Assembly: GCF_024623065.1 (NCBI RefSeq)
Contig: NZ_JANJZR010000002.1
Coordinates: 91,556 to 155,555, forward strand
Length of the DNA: 64,000 nucleotides
Direction: 5' to 3'
DNA from: Bacteroides acidifaciens
Lineage (GTDB): Bacteria; Bacteroidota; Bacteroidia; Bacteroidales; Bacteroidaceae
The notes under the pieces are model-generated. The model did not search any database. It was not told where the DNA came from and was given only the letters and a program-made list of their open reading frames with translations. Position 1 is the first letter of the stretch. Every line of letters begins with the position of its first letter. Below are positions 36,464-45,053 of the stretch, piece after piece. The position numbers were made by a program, and so were the translations under genes.

Positions 36464-37879
36464 ATGAAAACAGGAGCAATTTTTATCATTGCGGTTATTC
36501 TGTCTCTGATGATACAAGCCCCGGCGCTTGCGACAGAAGAAACAGGGGCTGTGCGCACAACCTCATCCAGCCTGTATAAGGTCGGAAAAGAGTTGGTGGT
36601 TTCTATTTCAATAGACATCACCCGCGATTTCTCACCCAATGAATCTATGGTATTGATTCCTGTTGTCAGCGACAGTTTGGAACATCGGTTGGAACTGCCA
36701 CCCATTTATATCAACAGCCGGAAACAGCATATCATATTCCTGCGGGAAACAAGAAAAAAAGAAAAAGAAGCACAAGCCCTGCAAAGAAAAAACGGAGAAA
36801 GACAGACTTTGCATTACCTGCAATCCGCCCCGTTTGATAAATGGATGAACCGGGCTACTCTCTCATTAGTAGAGAAGAGTTGTGGCTGCGGTATTCCCGG
36901 CACGGAAGATTTCACCTGCATCGCCCGTCTGCACCCACAACCAACACCTGTTCCGCAACTTGCATTCTTGACTCCACAAATCGAGAAATCGAAAATCAGA
37001 AAGGAGAAAGGTTCAGCGTTCATTGACTTTCCCGTCAATGCAACTGCCATTAATGACAAATACAGCAATAATGCAGCCGAACTAAATAAAATCATAGAGA
37101 CAATCAACACTATCAAACAAGACAGTAACGTAAGCATCACACACATCGGTATTCACGGTTACGCATCACCGGACGGCCCTCTTAAGGTAAATGAACGACT
37201 GTCCCACGAACGTACACAGGCATTGAAAGAATATGTAAGCCGATTATATACATTCGAAAAAAAGAATATTCATACATCCTATACACCCGAGGATTGGGAA
37301 GGGTTTGAAGCGCTTCTCGGTGACACAACTTTCCGACAGAAAGAGGCAGTCATGGAAATCGTGACGGGCGATATTCATCCCGACCGCAAAGAAAGGATAC
37401 TGAAAACACAATTTCCAACGTTCTACCGTTTTGTGCTCGAACACTGGTTTACTTTGCTTAGGCATTCTGACTATACCATCGAATATTATGTACGTCCGTT
37501 CACGGTGGAAGAATCGCAGAAAGTATTCGACACCAATCCCCGAAATCTGAGCTTGGAAGAAATGTTCCGTCTTGCGCTCACACACTCTCCGGGAAGCAGG
37601 ATGTACAACAAGATTTTTATGACTGCCGCGCAACTGTTTCCCGACAATCCAACGGCAAATCTGAACGCCGCCTGCATAGCCCTGATGCAAAAAGACACAA
37701 AGACCGCCGCCTCTTTTCTCAAGAAAGCTCCGGCAGTGCCGGAAAAGACATTAGCAGAAGGGGTCGTTTCTTTCCTTCAGGATGATTACGAGAGAGCAGA
37801 AACACTGTTCCAGCAGGCTAAAGACGCAGGATTGTCACAAGCGGCAGAAAACCTGAAACTAATTAGTGAATTAAAATAA
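36464..37879 (+). CDS. DUF3868 protein with OmpA-like and TPR-like regions
   Basis: The 471-residue protein has a signal peptide (IFIIAVILSLMIQAPALA), an N-terminal beta-rich DUF3868 region (about 25-150), an OmpA-like region (about 185-330) with GIHGYASPDG followed by NERLSHERTQAL, and a C-terminal TPR-like part (NPTANLNAACIALMQKDTKTAASFL). OmpA-like domains bind peptidoglycan, so it may tie the fimbrial base to the cell wall. Proteins of this design often accompany Mfa/Fim clusters in Bacteroidales. It is 26 bp before the fimbrillin gene. Confidence 0.82.
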   Translation: MKTGAIFIIAVILSLMIQAPALATEETGAVRTTSSSLYKVGKELVVSISIDITRDFSPNESMVLIPVVSDSLEHRLELPPIYINSRKQHIIFLRETRKKEKEAQALQRKNGERQTLHYLQSAPFDKWMNRATLSLVEKSCGCGIPGTEDFTCIARLHPQPTPVPQLAFLTPQIEKSKIRKEKGSAFIDFPVNATAINDKYSNNAAELNKIIETINTIKQDSNVSITHIGIHGYASPDGPLKVNERLSHERTQALKEYVSRLYTFEKKNIHTSYTPEDWEGFEALLGDTTFRQKEAVMEIVTGDIHPDRKERILKTQFPTFYRFVLEHWFTLLRHSDYTIEYYVRPFTVEESQKVFDTNPRNLSLEEMFRLALTHSPGSRMYNKIFMTAAQLFPDNPTANLNAACIALMQKDTKTAASFLKKAPAVPEKTLAEGVVSFLQDDYERAETLFQQAKDAGLSQAAENLKLISELK

Positions 37880-37904
37880 TTTATTTAACTAAAATCACAG
37901 TAAA

Positions 37905-39401
37905 ATGAAAAGATTCAATCAGTTAATGTCGCTGCTCCTGTTTGCAGCAGTTACACAGTACAGTTGCATCAATGATGCAGACGTAGCTTTTTCCGACGAG
38001 ATTCCTACAGAATCAAACGGCAACCTTGCCCTATCCTTCGAAATTCCTAACGTAGCCCTCACCCGCAGCGCCGAGTCATCGGGGCTTACAGAGGTAGGGT
38101 CGAAAGAGGAATATGCAGTCAAAAGCCTGACGGTCTACTTGTTCGACTCGACAACCAAAACCTTCAAAGACCAACAGGAACTGAAGAACATCAGCCTGAC
38201 CGGTATGGACGGTCAGAAAATACAGTACACCGCTGACAAAATCACAGTCAATCCGGGTACTTACAACATCTTCGCCATCGCCAACGGAAAGGCTGTCACC
38301 GGAAATATCAGCACACAAGACGCTTTCCTGAATGCTGTCGACGGCATTACATATAGTACAGGAAAAATCCCAAGCGTACCCGAAAGCGGATTTGTCATGA
38401 CCAACCGTGGTGCTGCCAACCTGAATGTGGAAGTGAGCAAGCCCACCGATTCGGACAAGGTGACTAGTGTAACTATCGGTCTTGAACGTGCCGTTGCCAA
38501 GGTCGAACTGACGCAGCAACAGGAGACTTTCCCGCTGAAAGACCCTTCCGGAAAGGTTTATTGTACCATCAAACTCAATAATTTCAGAATGTTGAACCTG
38601 GCAACACAGTTCTATACATTCCGCCACACAGCCGTACTGAACGAATTCCAGGAACCGGGTGCATACACGGACGAAAACTTCGGCAATATCAATGATAATA
38701 ATGGCTACGTAATCGACCCTTATTTCTTCAAGAAAACAGTGGAAGGCGCCAAAGATTTCACCAATGCCGACGGCTTCTTCGCACAAGCATTGGTTAACTT
38801 GGATATCAACGACAGCAACTGGGCAGGCATGAAACCAGCCAAGAGTTGGTCACACATCTACTGTCTGGAGAACTGTATGTTTGTCAATGCACAATTGAAT
38901 GCATATAGCACGGGAGTAATGTTCAAAGCCAGCATGGACATTGCTACCGATCGCGTTTTCGACGAAAACGGTGACAATATAAGCAATTCTTCCAACTGGC
39001 CAACCAAGTTGTTCTACTTCAACTACAACTTCTACACCAGCGTGGATGCTATCCGCAAACTAGTTCTGAATAACTTGCCTGAAGATATCACAGACAATTC
39101 GGATACAAAAGCCCTTGCCCAATACAGCATCAAACGTTTCCAAAAGACTGAAAACTATGCATGTTACTATAACTATTGGATTAAGCACGAGGATGATAAC
39201 AACTCCACGGAAATGGGCGTAATGGAATTCGGCATCGTACGTAACAACATATACCGCCTGTCTATCAGTAAAGTGGCAGGACTCGGCAGCGGCGAACCTT
39301 ACATCAAACCGGAACAACCGGACGAATACAAAGCCGAAGTGGATATCAATATTAATGTTTTTCCATGGGCCATACGTAATCAGGATGTAGAACTTGAATA
39401 A
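37905..39401 (+). CDS. Mfa1/FimA-type major fimbrial subunit
   Basis: The 498-residue precursor has a lipoprotein signal ending in TQYSC (Cys21), as Bacteroidales fimbrillins do: they are lipidated, exported, cleaved at an arginine and polymerised by strand exchange. A candidate cleavage site is after R54 (VALTR-SAE). The body is beta-rich (VKSLTVYLFDSTTKTF, NPGTYNIFAIAN, ERAVAKVELT). The C-terminal donor-strand region ends ININVFPWAIRNQDVELE, a strong Mfa1-family mark. It is followed by the anchor gene. Confidence 0.92.
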   Translation: MKRFNQLMSLLLFAAVTQYSCINDADVAFSDEIPTESNGNLALSFEIPNVALTRSAESSGLTEVGSKEEYAVKSLTVYLFDSTTKTFKDQQELKNISLTGMDGQKIQYTADKITVNPGTYNIFAIANGKAVTGNISTQDAFLNAVDGITYSTGKIPSVPESGFVMTNRGAANLNVEVSKPTDSDKVTSVTIGLERAVAKVELTQQQETFPLKDPSGKVYCTIKLNNFRMLNLATQFYTFRHTAVLNEFQEPGAYTDENFGNINDNNGYVIDPYFFKKTVEGAKDFTNADGFFAQALVNLDINDSNWAGMKPAKSWSHIYCLENCMFVNAQLNAYSTGVMFKASMDIATDRVFDENGDNISNSSNWPTKLFYFNYNFYTSVDAIRKLVLNNLPEDITDNSDTKALAQYSIKRFQKTENYACYYNYWIKHEDDNNSTEMGVMEFGIVRNNIYRLSISKVAGLGSGEPYIKPEQPDEYKAEVDININVFPWAIRNQDVELE

Positions 39402-39435
39402 GCAGCGTCGGCCACCCGAACTAAAATCAAATTCA

Positions 39436-40413
39436 ATGCGTTCATTTCTACTACATATTATTTGCGTTGTCGCGCTGTTCTCGTCCTGTGACTGGGTGAA
39501 CGACGACTTATCAGACTGTCCTACAGGAACCTGGCTGAAAATATCGTACACCTATAATATCCTGAACGTGGACGCCGCGTCTACGCAGGTAGGCGACATC
39601 ACCATTTTTGCCTTCGACAAAAATGGCAAGTATGTGGACCGGCTGGACGTAGACAGTATAACATTACATCAAGGCTACTGCATGGTAAAAGTGCCGTTTC
39701 CCGAAGACACTTATCATCTGCTCATATGGGGAGGAGCATCCGACAACCTGTATCAGCTCCCAAATCTCAAAGCTGGACAGACGGAACGAAAGTCTCTGAA
39801 TATATCGTTGGCATGTGACGAAAAGAACCAGTCGGCCAGGAAACTGAATGCACTTTTTTACAGTAGCCTTGAAAATATCACTATCAGTGAAGAGTATCAA
39901 GTCATCACCGCCGAACTGGTGAAAAACACGAATGATTTCTCATGCATTCTCCAGGATGAAAACAATCTCCCTCTACGGAAAGAGGACTTTGCCTTCAACC
40001 TGGAATCCGCCAACGGTGTGATAGACTATACCAATACTCCTGTCGGACCAACTCCGGTCTGCTACCTGCCGTATCGGCAGGAAGTGTCCGTAACGTCCGA
40101 ACAGATTCCCGTCATTCATGCCAGATTGAATACGCTGCGCATCATGAAGGGAGACAACACAACATTATCTATAAAGCATATACCCAGTGGAAAGATTATC
40201 CTGCATCTACCACTCACCCAATATTTATTGTTATCAAAAATCTATCCCGATAATATAGGTGATATAAGCGACCAGGAATATCTTGACCGTCAGGATACTT
40301 ATACACTCCTGTTCTTTATCCAATCATCAGATACGGGGATTCCGCAACTCTGTCCGCTAATGAAAGTAAACGGATGGACTATACGCCTGAATAATTCGGA
40401 ATTGGAGTCGTAG
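39436..40413 (+). CDS. FimB/Mfa2-type fimbrial anchor lipoprotein
   Basis: The start at 39436 gives a lipoprotein signal (RSFLLHIICVVALFSSC, Cys18). A frame opening at a TTG at 39394 would overlap the fimbrillin stop and add a charged leader, so it is rejected. The mature start DWVNDDLSDCP followed by a beta-rich transthyretin-like fold fits the FimB/Mfa2 family, which caps the growing fimbria and anchors it in the outer membrane, limiting its length. The product has 325 residues and is the last gene of the operon. No tip or accessory subunits (Mfa3-5 or FimC-E types) follow. Confidence 0.85.
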   Translation: MRSFLLHIICVVALFSSCDWVNDDLSDCPTGTWLKISYTYNILNVDAASTQVGDITIFAFDKNGKYVDRLDVDSITLHQGYCMVKVPFPEDTYHLLIWGGASDNLYQLPNLKAGQTERKSLNISLACDEKNQSARKLNALFYSSLENITISEEYQVITAELVKNTNDFSCILQDENNLPLRKEDFAFNLESANGVIDYTNTPVGPTPVCYLPYRQEVSVTSEQIPVIHARLNTLRIMKGDNTTLSIKHIPSGKIILHLPLTQYLLLSKIYPDNIGDISDQEYLDRQDTYTLLFFIQSSDTGIPQLCPLMKVNGWTIRLNNSELES

Positions 40414-40484
40414 AAAATCCGAGAAATAAGTATTTATACAATATATAGGTGAGATATAAAAAGGCTACTGTGAAGTATCCGAGC

Positions 40485-40620
40485 GGGCTTTTAGCCCTCT
40501 TCGCATATAATGTTTCCCACTATATGCAAAATGCCCGATAAAACGGCACCCCCTTGAGAGGCCGTTTTATTGTTTGTTTGTGTTAAGTGCATCCATTCCA
40601 AGCGAGGAATTGGATGCACT
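40485..40620 (+). terminator. Hairpin cluster ending the fimbrial operon
   Basis: Four stems follow one another in the 322-bp gap after the anchor gene. They are GGGCT/AGCCC (40485-40497), GCATATA/TATATGC (40503-40527), a perfect 10-bp ATAAAACGGC/GCCGTTTTAT (40538-40547 and 40561-40570) followed by T-rich TGTTTGTTTG, and AGTGCATCCA-TTCC with GGAATTGGATGCACT (40586-40599 and 40606-40620). The third has terminator form. The fourth could be a second terminator or part of a small RNA. Confidence 0.7.
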
Positions 40621-40706
40621 GCTTATTTATAGATAACTGAAATGATAAATATAAATAATTTTTCAAGAATAATCCTCTGTATCAATAACATCATACAGAA
40701 AAAGGC

Positions 40707-40714
40707 TACTTTTA
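40707..40714 (+). promoter_or_regulatory. Possible -7 box of the TPR regulator gene
   Basis: TACTTTTA matches seven of eight positions of TAnnTTTG and is 22 bp before the ATG. It lies at the end of a 12-bp sequence, AAAAAGGCTACT (40699-40710), which also occurs at 40458-40469 after the fimbrial operon. Confidence 0.35.
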
Positions 40715-40735
40715 CAAACAAAATAATAGAAACTA

Positions 40736-42433
40736 ATGAGAAAACTTATCTATATACTGTTCATATCTACATTTCTGGTATCAGGATGCAACAAACAACA
40801 ATCCGTATCTGACAGGCTACTAAATGAAGTAGAAAAGACCATTGCCATCAATCCTGACAGTGCATCCAACCTACTAAAAGGCATATCATCTCCTGAAAAA
40901 CTAGACGATAAAACCTTTGCACGCTGGTGTATGTTATCAGGAAAGATTACAGACGAGATCTTCACCACCATCCTCCCAACTTACCAATTAGAGAGGGCTT
41001 ATGACTGGTATTCCTCGCATGGTAGTCCTGATGAACAAGTGCAAATTCTGATTTATTTAGGTCGTTCCTATTTTGCTGACGGAGATTATGATAGAGCTAT
41101 GTCAATATATACCGATGCATTGAATATTGCAGAAAAGAATAAGCTTAATAATCTCATTGGATATACCTATGACTATATAGGCGACTTGTACAGAGAAAGA
41201 TTCATGCGGACAGAAGCTATCAAAAGATATGAGACTGCTGCCGAATACTTCAAAAAAGAAAATAATACTGACAGTTATGCCTGTGCTTTAAGAGACGTAG
41301 GACGTGAATATGCGCAAATAGATTCACTAAATCTCGCATTAGAGATTCTAACTATTGCTGATTCTGTAGCAGCCAACACCAAAGATGTAGAAGTTACTTC
41401 ATCAATAAATAATACCCTAGGCAACATTTATGCAATGCAGAATAAATACGATGAAGCAGAAACATATCTTCTCAAAGCATTGGCAAGAGGAAGAAACAAA
41501 ATGCCTAATTATATTGCACTGATAGACCTATACACTGAATCTGATTCTATAAATAAAGCCAAAGAATTATTATTCCAGATGCCACAGGATAATCCTGAAT
41601 ATGCATGTAGCATTAAATATCTATATTATCAAATCTATAATGCAGAAAAAAACTATAAAGAAGCTCTCAGCAATTTGGAAGAATATGTTGATATGGTAGA
41701 TTCTATTGTGTATGCAGATAGCCAATCTAAAATACTGGATATAGAATCCAAATATAATCACCTAAAAATCAGCAAAGAAGTAGACAGACTAAAAATTAGA
41801 CAACAAGGCTACATCATCATTTCAATTATCTGCATTATTACACTACTATTAATAATGGTAGGATACTTGTTATACCGCAAGAAAGCAAAAGAAAAAATCC
41901 AAAAGCAACAAGATGAATTGCACCAGATAAAAATAGATTTACTCTATGCCTCATTAGAATTGGAAGAAAAAAGAAAGTTATTAGACACGTTTAAGAAAAA
42001 AGATGAAAAATATAATAAAATGCAAGAAGAAATTTTCCTTCTTGCCACTAATTATAAAGAACTACAAAATAAAATCCTGATAAAGTCGCCCTTGTTTAAA
42101 GAGCTAACGCATCTAGCTAATCAAAATAAACCCGGAAATAATAGCCCATTAATAACAGATAAGCAATGGAAACTGATTGCGAATGAAATAACGGATATCT
42201 ACCCCAATTTCCGTAGTTACATATATAATCTGTGCCCAGATTTACAAACACAAGAATTTATGTATTGCTGCTTTTGTATGTTAGGGTTTGATACGAATGC
42301 TGAAGCAAAATTGCTCAACATTGCAGTCGAATCGGCAAGAAAAAAACGATTCAGACTTAGACAAAAATTGGGAATTGAATTACTCAATAACAAGTTGTCA
42401 TTACGTGAATATTTAATCGAAAATATGCGTTAA
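40736..42433 (+). CDS. TPR membrane lipoprotein with C-terminal HTH-like region
   Basis: The 565-residue protein has a lipoprotein-like signal (LVSGC, Cys18), about six TPR units (roughly 70-320, for example YLGRSYFADGDYDRAMSIYTDAL), a membrane segment at about 358-379, a coiled coil (380-440), and a C-terminal region with LLNIAVESARKKRFRLRQKLG that resembles a LuxR-type recognition helix. This architecture is common in Bacteroides and is thought to act as a one-piece membrane sensor-regulator. The presence of both a lipobox and an inner-membrane span is odd; the lipobox may instead be part of a plain signal anchor. It follows the fimbrial operon and might control it or the lipoprotein island downstream. 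Confidence 0.8.
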   Translation: MRKLIYILFISTFLVSGCNKQQSVSDRLLNEVEKTIAINPDSASNLLKGISSPEKLDDKTFARWCMLSGKITDEIFTTILPTYQLERAYDWYSSHGSPDEQVQILIYLGRSYFADGDYDRAMSIYTDALNIAEKNKLNNLIGYTYDYIGDLYRERFMRTEAIKRYETAAEYFKKENNTDSYACALRDVGREYAQIDSLNLALEILTIADSVAANTKDVEVTSSINNTLGNIYAMQNKYDEAETYLLKALARGRNKMPNYIALIDLYTESDSINKAKELLFQMPQDNPEYACSIKYLYYQIYNAEKNYKEALSNLEEYVDMVDSIVYADSQSKILDIESKYNHLKISKEVDRLKIRQQGYIIISIICIITLLLIMVGYLLYRKKAKEKIQKQQDELHQIKIDLLYASLELEEKRKLLDTFKKKDEKYNKMQEEIFLLATNYKELQNKILIKSPLFKELTHLANQNKPGNNSPLITDKQWKLIANEITDIYPNFRSYIYNLCPDLQTQEFMYCCFCMLGFDTNAEAKLLNIAVESARKKRFRLRQKLGIELLNNKLSLREYLIENMR

Positions 42434-42542
42434 GCGCTTTTGCAAACAGAAAATAATCTCTTAAATAATTTCCTGTCCATGCAACAAAAGATAACTCTCT
42501 GATTATCAACGTCAGTCTGTCTACGTCAAAAAGTTGCTTTTA

Positions 42543-42574
42543 TTTGCACTATACCTCATATCGCCATAACTTTG
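42543..42574 (+). promoter_or_regulatory. Consensus Bacteroides promoter of the lipoprotein island
   Basis: TTTG (42543-42546), a 20-nt spacer and TAACTTTG (42567-42574) form a full consensus match. The expected transcription start is only a few bases downstream, which excludes the TTG at 42572 as a start codon and supports the ATG at 42593. Confidence 0.75.
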
Positions 42575-42592
42575 CAAAAAATATTTAAAGAT

Positions 42593-42970
42593 ATGAGACT
42601 GTTTAGCATTTTACTACTTCTGATTAGTATTCCATTCATTGCCATGGATCCTAACAATCTATCAAAACACAAAAGTAAACGTTTAGTTTTCAAAAAATGG
42701 CAGACCCAGCATAGAAGAATTGTTCCTATACCTATAGAAGCCACTCTTGATGAAAACTACATTGAAGTACGTTTTATAGAAAACGTAGATAATCAGGTTA
42801 TCTTCCAAGTAAAGGATCAGCAGGAAAATATTATCTTCCAAGATGTGTTATTGGCTCCTAATGAGCAAGAAACTTACAAGATTAGTTTGGCAGATATTGA
42901 AGTAGGTCATTATGAACTTCTTTATATAGAAGAAGACATGACTCTCATTGGAGAGTTTGATATCGAATAG
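42593..42970 (+). CDS. DUF3244-like small secreted protein
   Basis: The 125-residue protein starts with a signal peptide (RLFSILLLLISIPFIAM) and continues as a short beta-sandwich pattern (IPIEATLDENYIEVRFIEN, VIFQVKDQQENIIFQDVLL, GHYELLYI...LIGEF). This resembles DUF3244 proteins, which are secreted and common in Bacteroides. No catalytic residues are evident. The start is fixed by the promoter just upstream. It is the first gene of the island and may be co-transcribed with the hydrolase that begins 65 bp later. Confidence 0.75.
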   Translation: MRLFSILLLLISIPFIAMDPNNLSKHKSKRLVFKKWQTQHRRIVPIPIEATLDENYIEVRFIENVDNQVIFQVKDQQENIIFQDVLLAPNEQETYKISLADIEVGHYELLYIEEDMTLIGEFDIE

Positions 42971-43035
42971 CTGATATTTCAAATATTGCACAGAGGACGT
43001 TAACACATACAGTTCAACCTTAATCAGAAGTGGAT

Positions 43036-44997
43036 ATGATGAGAAAAATTATTATCCGTTACGGGATTATTCTCCTATTAATTATAACCAGCGTTGCTCA
43101 CGCATATGGACAAGCTGTGGAAGAAAATGAAAAAGTACGCACTTTCCTTGATAACATGTTCGGAACTTTAGATAAATCGAAAGTTCCACACGGTTTGTTA
43201 CGTGACTTCGCTTTTGAACTGGTAGACATGGATCGTTTCGACGGTTCCAGTTTGACCGAAACAAATAGCATAGATAGGCAGACTTATGAAATGTTACTCC
43301 GCACAATCAGATCCTCTGCTGTTACCATAAAACCCTTTGAAGACGTTGGAAACATATTGGTTAAACAGAATAGCGCCAGCAGCAGTCCTAGCACATTAAC
43401 GATAAGTGCTTTAGCCTATCAATATTCAGTAATCAAAGCTAATGCACTTACAGATAATCTCATCCAATATAATAACGGGAAAGTAAGTGATAATTATAAG
43501 AATGGCACATGGCAAAACCCTTATGAAACTCGATATGTAGTTGGATTTTGCGGTCAAGATAGCATCCTGACTTCATCATCGGTATCATTTAAATTAGATC
43601 CAAATTGTTGGTTCACTAATCTTTCTTGCAGAACAATAGAAATTGATACCGGCAGTGGTTATAGATCAATCAATATAGGTAGTGCAATCACAGAAAATTA
43701 TACAACTGATGGAACTAAAGATATCAAGCTAAGAATAACCCTAACAAACGGTAAGCAACTACTATCACATACTAAAATACAGGTTATCGGTAACACACTT
43801 ACTAGGTCTTTGGCAAACGACTACTATCTTAATTATCCTCAAGCAATAATAACCGGTGAACCGTACAGAGGCTTGAAAACTAAAGCAGAAGTATTTGTTG
43901 CCTATGCTCCATCCAATCACACAGGACGAATTAAAAAACCTTTTATTGTTGTTGAAGGTTTTGATCCCCGCACAAGAAAAAAAGATGGTACAGTCATCAA
44001 TAAAGGAAGTACCACAATGGCTAGCTTCTATAAAAACTATATCAGAGATCAAGGCATATATTGCCCTGATTTATATCTTAATTATGATATTGTTTACGTA
44101 GATTGGGACTACAGCGAAGAGTATATTCAGGCAAACGCAAATACCCTCATAAAGGTAATTCAATGGGTTAATGCTCAAAAAGATAACCAAGAAAATATAG
44201 CAACAAATGTAATACTAGGACAAAGCATGGGAGGAGTGATAGCGAGGTATGCTTTGAGAAAAATGGAGGATGCTGGTATGGAACATCAAGTATCTCTTTA
44301 TATTAGCCATGACTCCCCACACTTGGGAGCCAATGTACCTCTGGGGGCCCTCTATGCCTTGTATGGCCTGAGTTCATTTCTAGAAAACAAAAAAACGATA
44401 GGACATTTTGCTGATAAATATGCCGATAGTGGAACATTGCTTACAGCTATTGAAAAGATAGCTCATAGCCATGCTGCAAAACAACTGCTAGTTAATTATG
44501 TTGATTATGGAGGAGAATTAAATAATTCAGAGCATTATATATGGCAAAACGAATTAGCAACATTAGGCTTTCCACGAGGTGATAATGGGCGTGAATTCAG
44601 AATGCTGGCTATAGCTAACGGAAGCTATTTCGTAAACACATTACCAACATCATATTTAAAAGTTGATTTTTCAGCATCTTCTGACTTAATCGGTCTCATT
44701 CCCTTAGTCAGATGGTTGACTAGTCCCGTTTTAGCATGGGGATTAAACGATATATGGGTTGGGCTTCTAAACCTTGTTCCCGGAAAAACGACAATTAAAG
44801 GTTTGGTAGAAATAAATCCGGGAACTTCATTCGGTGGAAAAGTTACCAATATTAATTTGAGATATATCAAGAAGTGTTTATGGCTAGTCGATGTAAGACA
44901 TACCATATTCTCTTATGCAGCCCACATGAATAGTAATTTGCTTTATGATACTTATCCTAGTTCATACTACGATTTAGCAGAAGCAAAAAAAAGATAG
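43036..44997 (+). CDS. Secreted alpha/beta hydrolase (lipase-like), N-terminal part; frame broken at A8
   Basis: The protein has a signal peptide (IIIRYGIILLLIITSVAHAYG) and an alpha/beta hydrolase domain from about residue 300. Its nucleophile elbow GQS397MGG is preceded by a strand (ATNVIL) and followed by HDSPHLGANVP, as in lipases and PGAP1-like esterases. ATG codons at 43036 and 43039 are both possible; a GTG at 43030 precedes them. The frame ends at TAG directly after a run of eight A residues. With one extra A, or a -1 ribosomal shift, translation would continue as AKKKIEGNQEDGIPIVGKY into the downstream frame. The intact protein would have about 1030 residues. Confidence 0.75.
   Translation: MMRKIIIRYGIILLLIITSVAHAYGQAVEENEKVRTFLDNMFGTLDKSKVPHGLLRDFAFELVDMDRFDGSSLTETNSIDRQTYEMLLRTIRSSAVTIKPFEDVGNILVKQNSASSSPSTLTISALAYQYSVIKANALTDNLIQYNNGKVSDNYKNGTWQNPYETRYVVGFCGQDSILTSSSVSFKLDPNCWFTNLSCRTIEIDTGSGYRSINIGSAITENYTTDGTKDIKLRITLTNGKQLLSHTKIQVIGNTLTRSLANDYYLNYPQAIITGEPYRGLKTKAEVFVAYAPSNHTGRIKKPFIVVEGFDPRTRKKDGTVINKGSTTMASFYKNYIRDQGIYCPDLYLNYDIVYVDWDYSEEYIQANANTLIKVIQWVNAQKDNQENIATNVILGQSMGGVIARYALRKMEDAGMEHQVSLYISHDSPHLGANVPLGALYALYGLSSFLENKKTIGHFADKYADSGTLLTAIEKIAHSHAAKQLLVNYVDYGGELNNSEHYIWQNELATLGFPRGDNGREFRMLAIANGSYFVNTLPTSYLKVDFSASSDLIGLIPLVRWLTSPVLAWGLNDIWVGLLNLVPGKTTIKGLVEINPGTSFGGKVTNINLRYIKKCLWLVDVRHTIFSYAAHMNSNLLYDTYPSSYYDLAEAKKR
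44985..44992 (+). other. A8 homopolymer at the frame break
   Basis: Eight consecutive A residues precede GATAG. In the upstream frame they are read GCA AAA AAA AGA TAG. A -1 slip on A-AAA-AAA gives AAA AAA AAG ATA and joins the next open frame. The tract could be a phase-variation tract, a programmed frameshift site, a fixed mutation or a sequencing error. Confidence 0.7.
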
Positions 44998-45053
44998 AAG
45001 GAAACCAAGAGGACGGCATCCCTATTGTAGGCAAATATGACTATAATGTATCA

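Noticed and set aside
39394..39435. TTG start for the fimbrial anchor gene
   Set aside because: It overlaps the fimbrillin stop and adds a charged leader before the lipoprotein signal.
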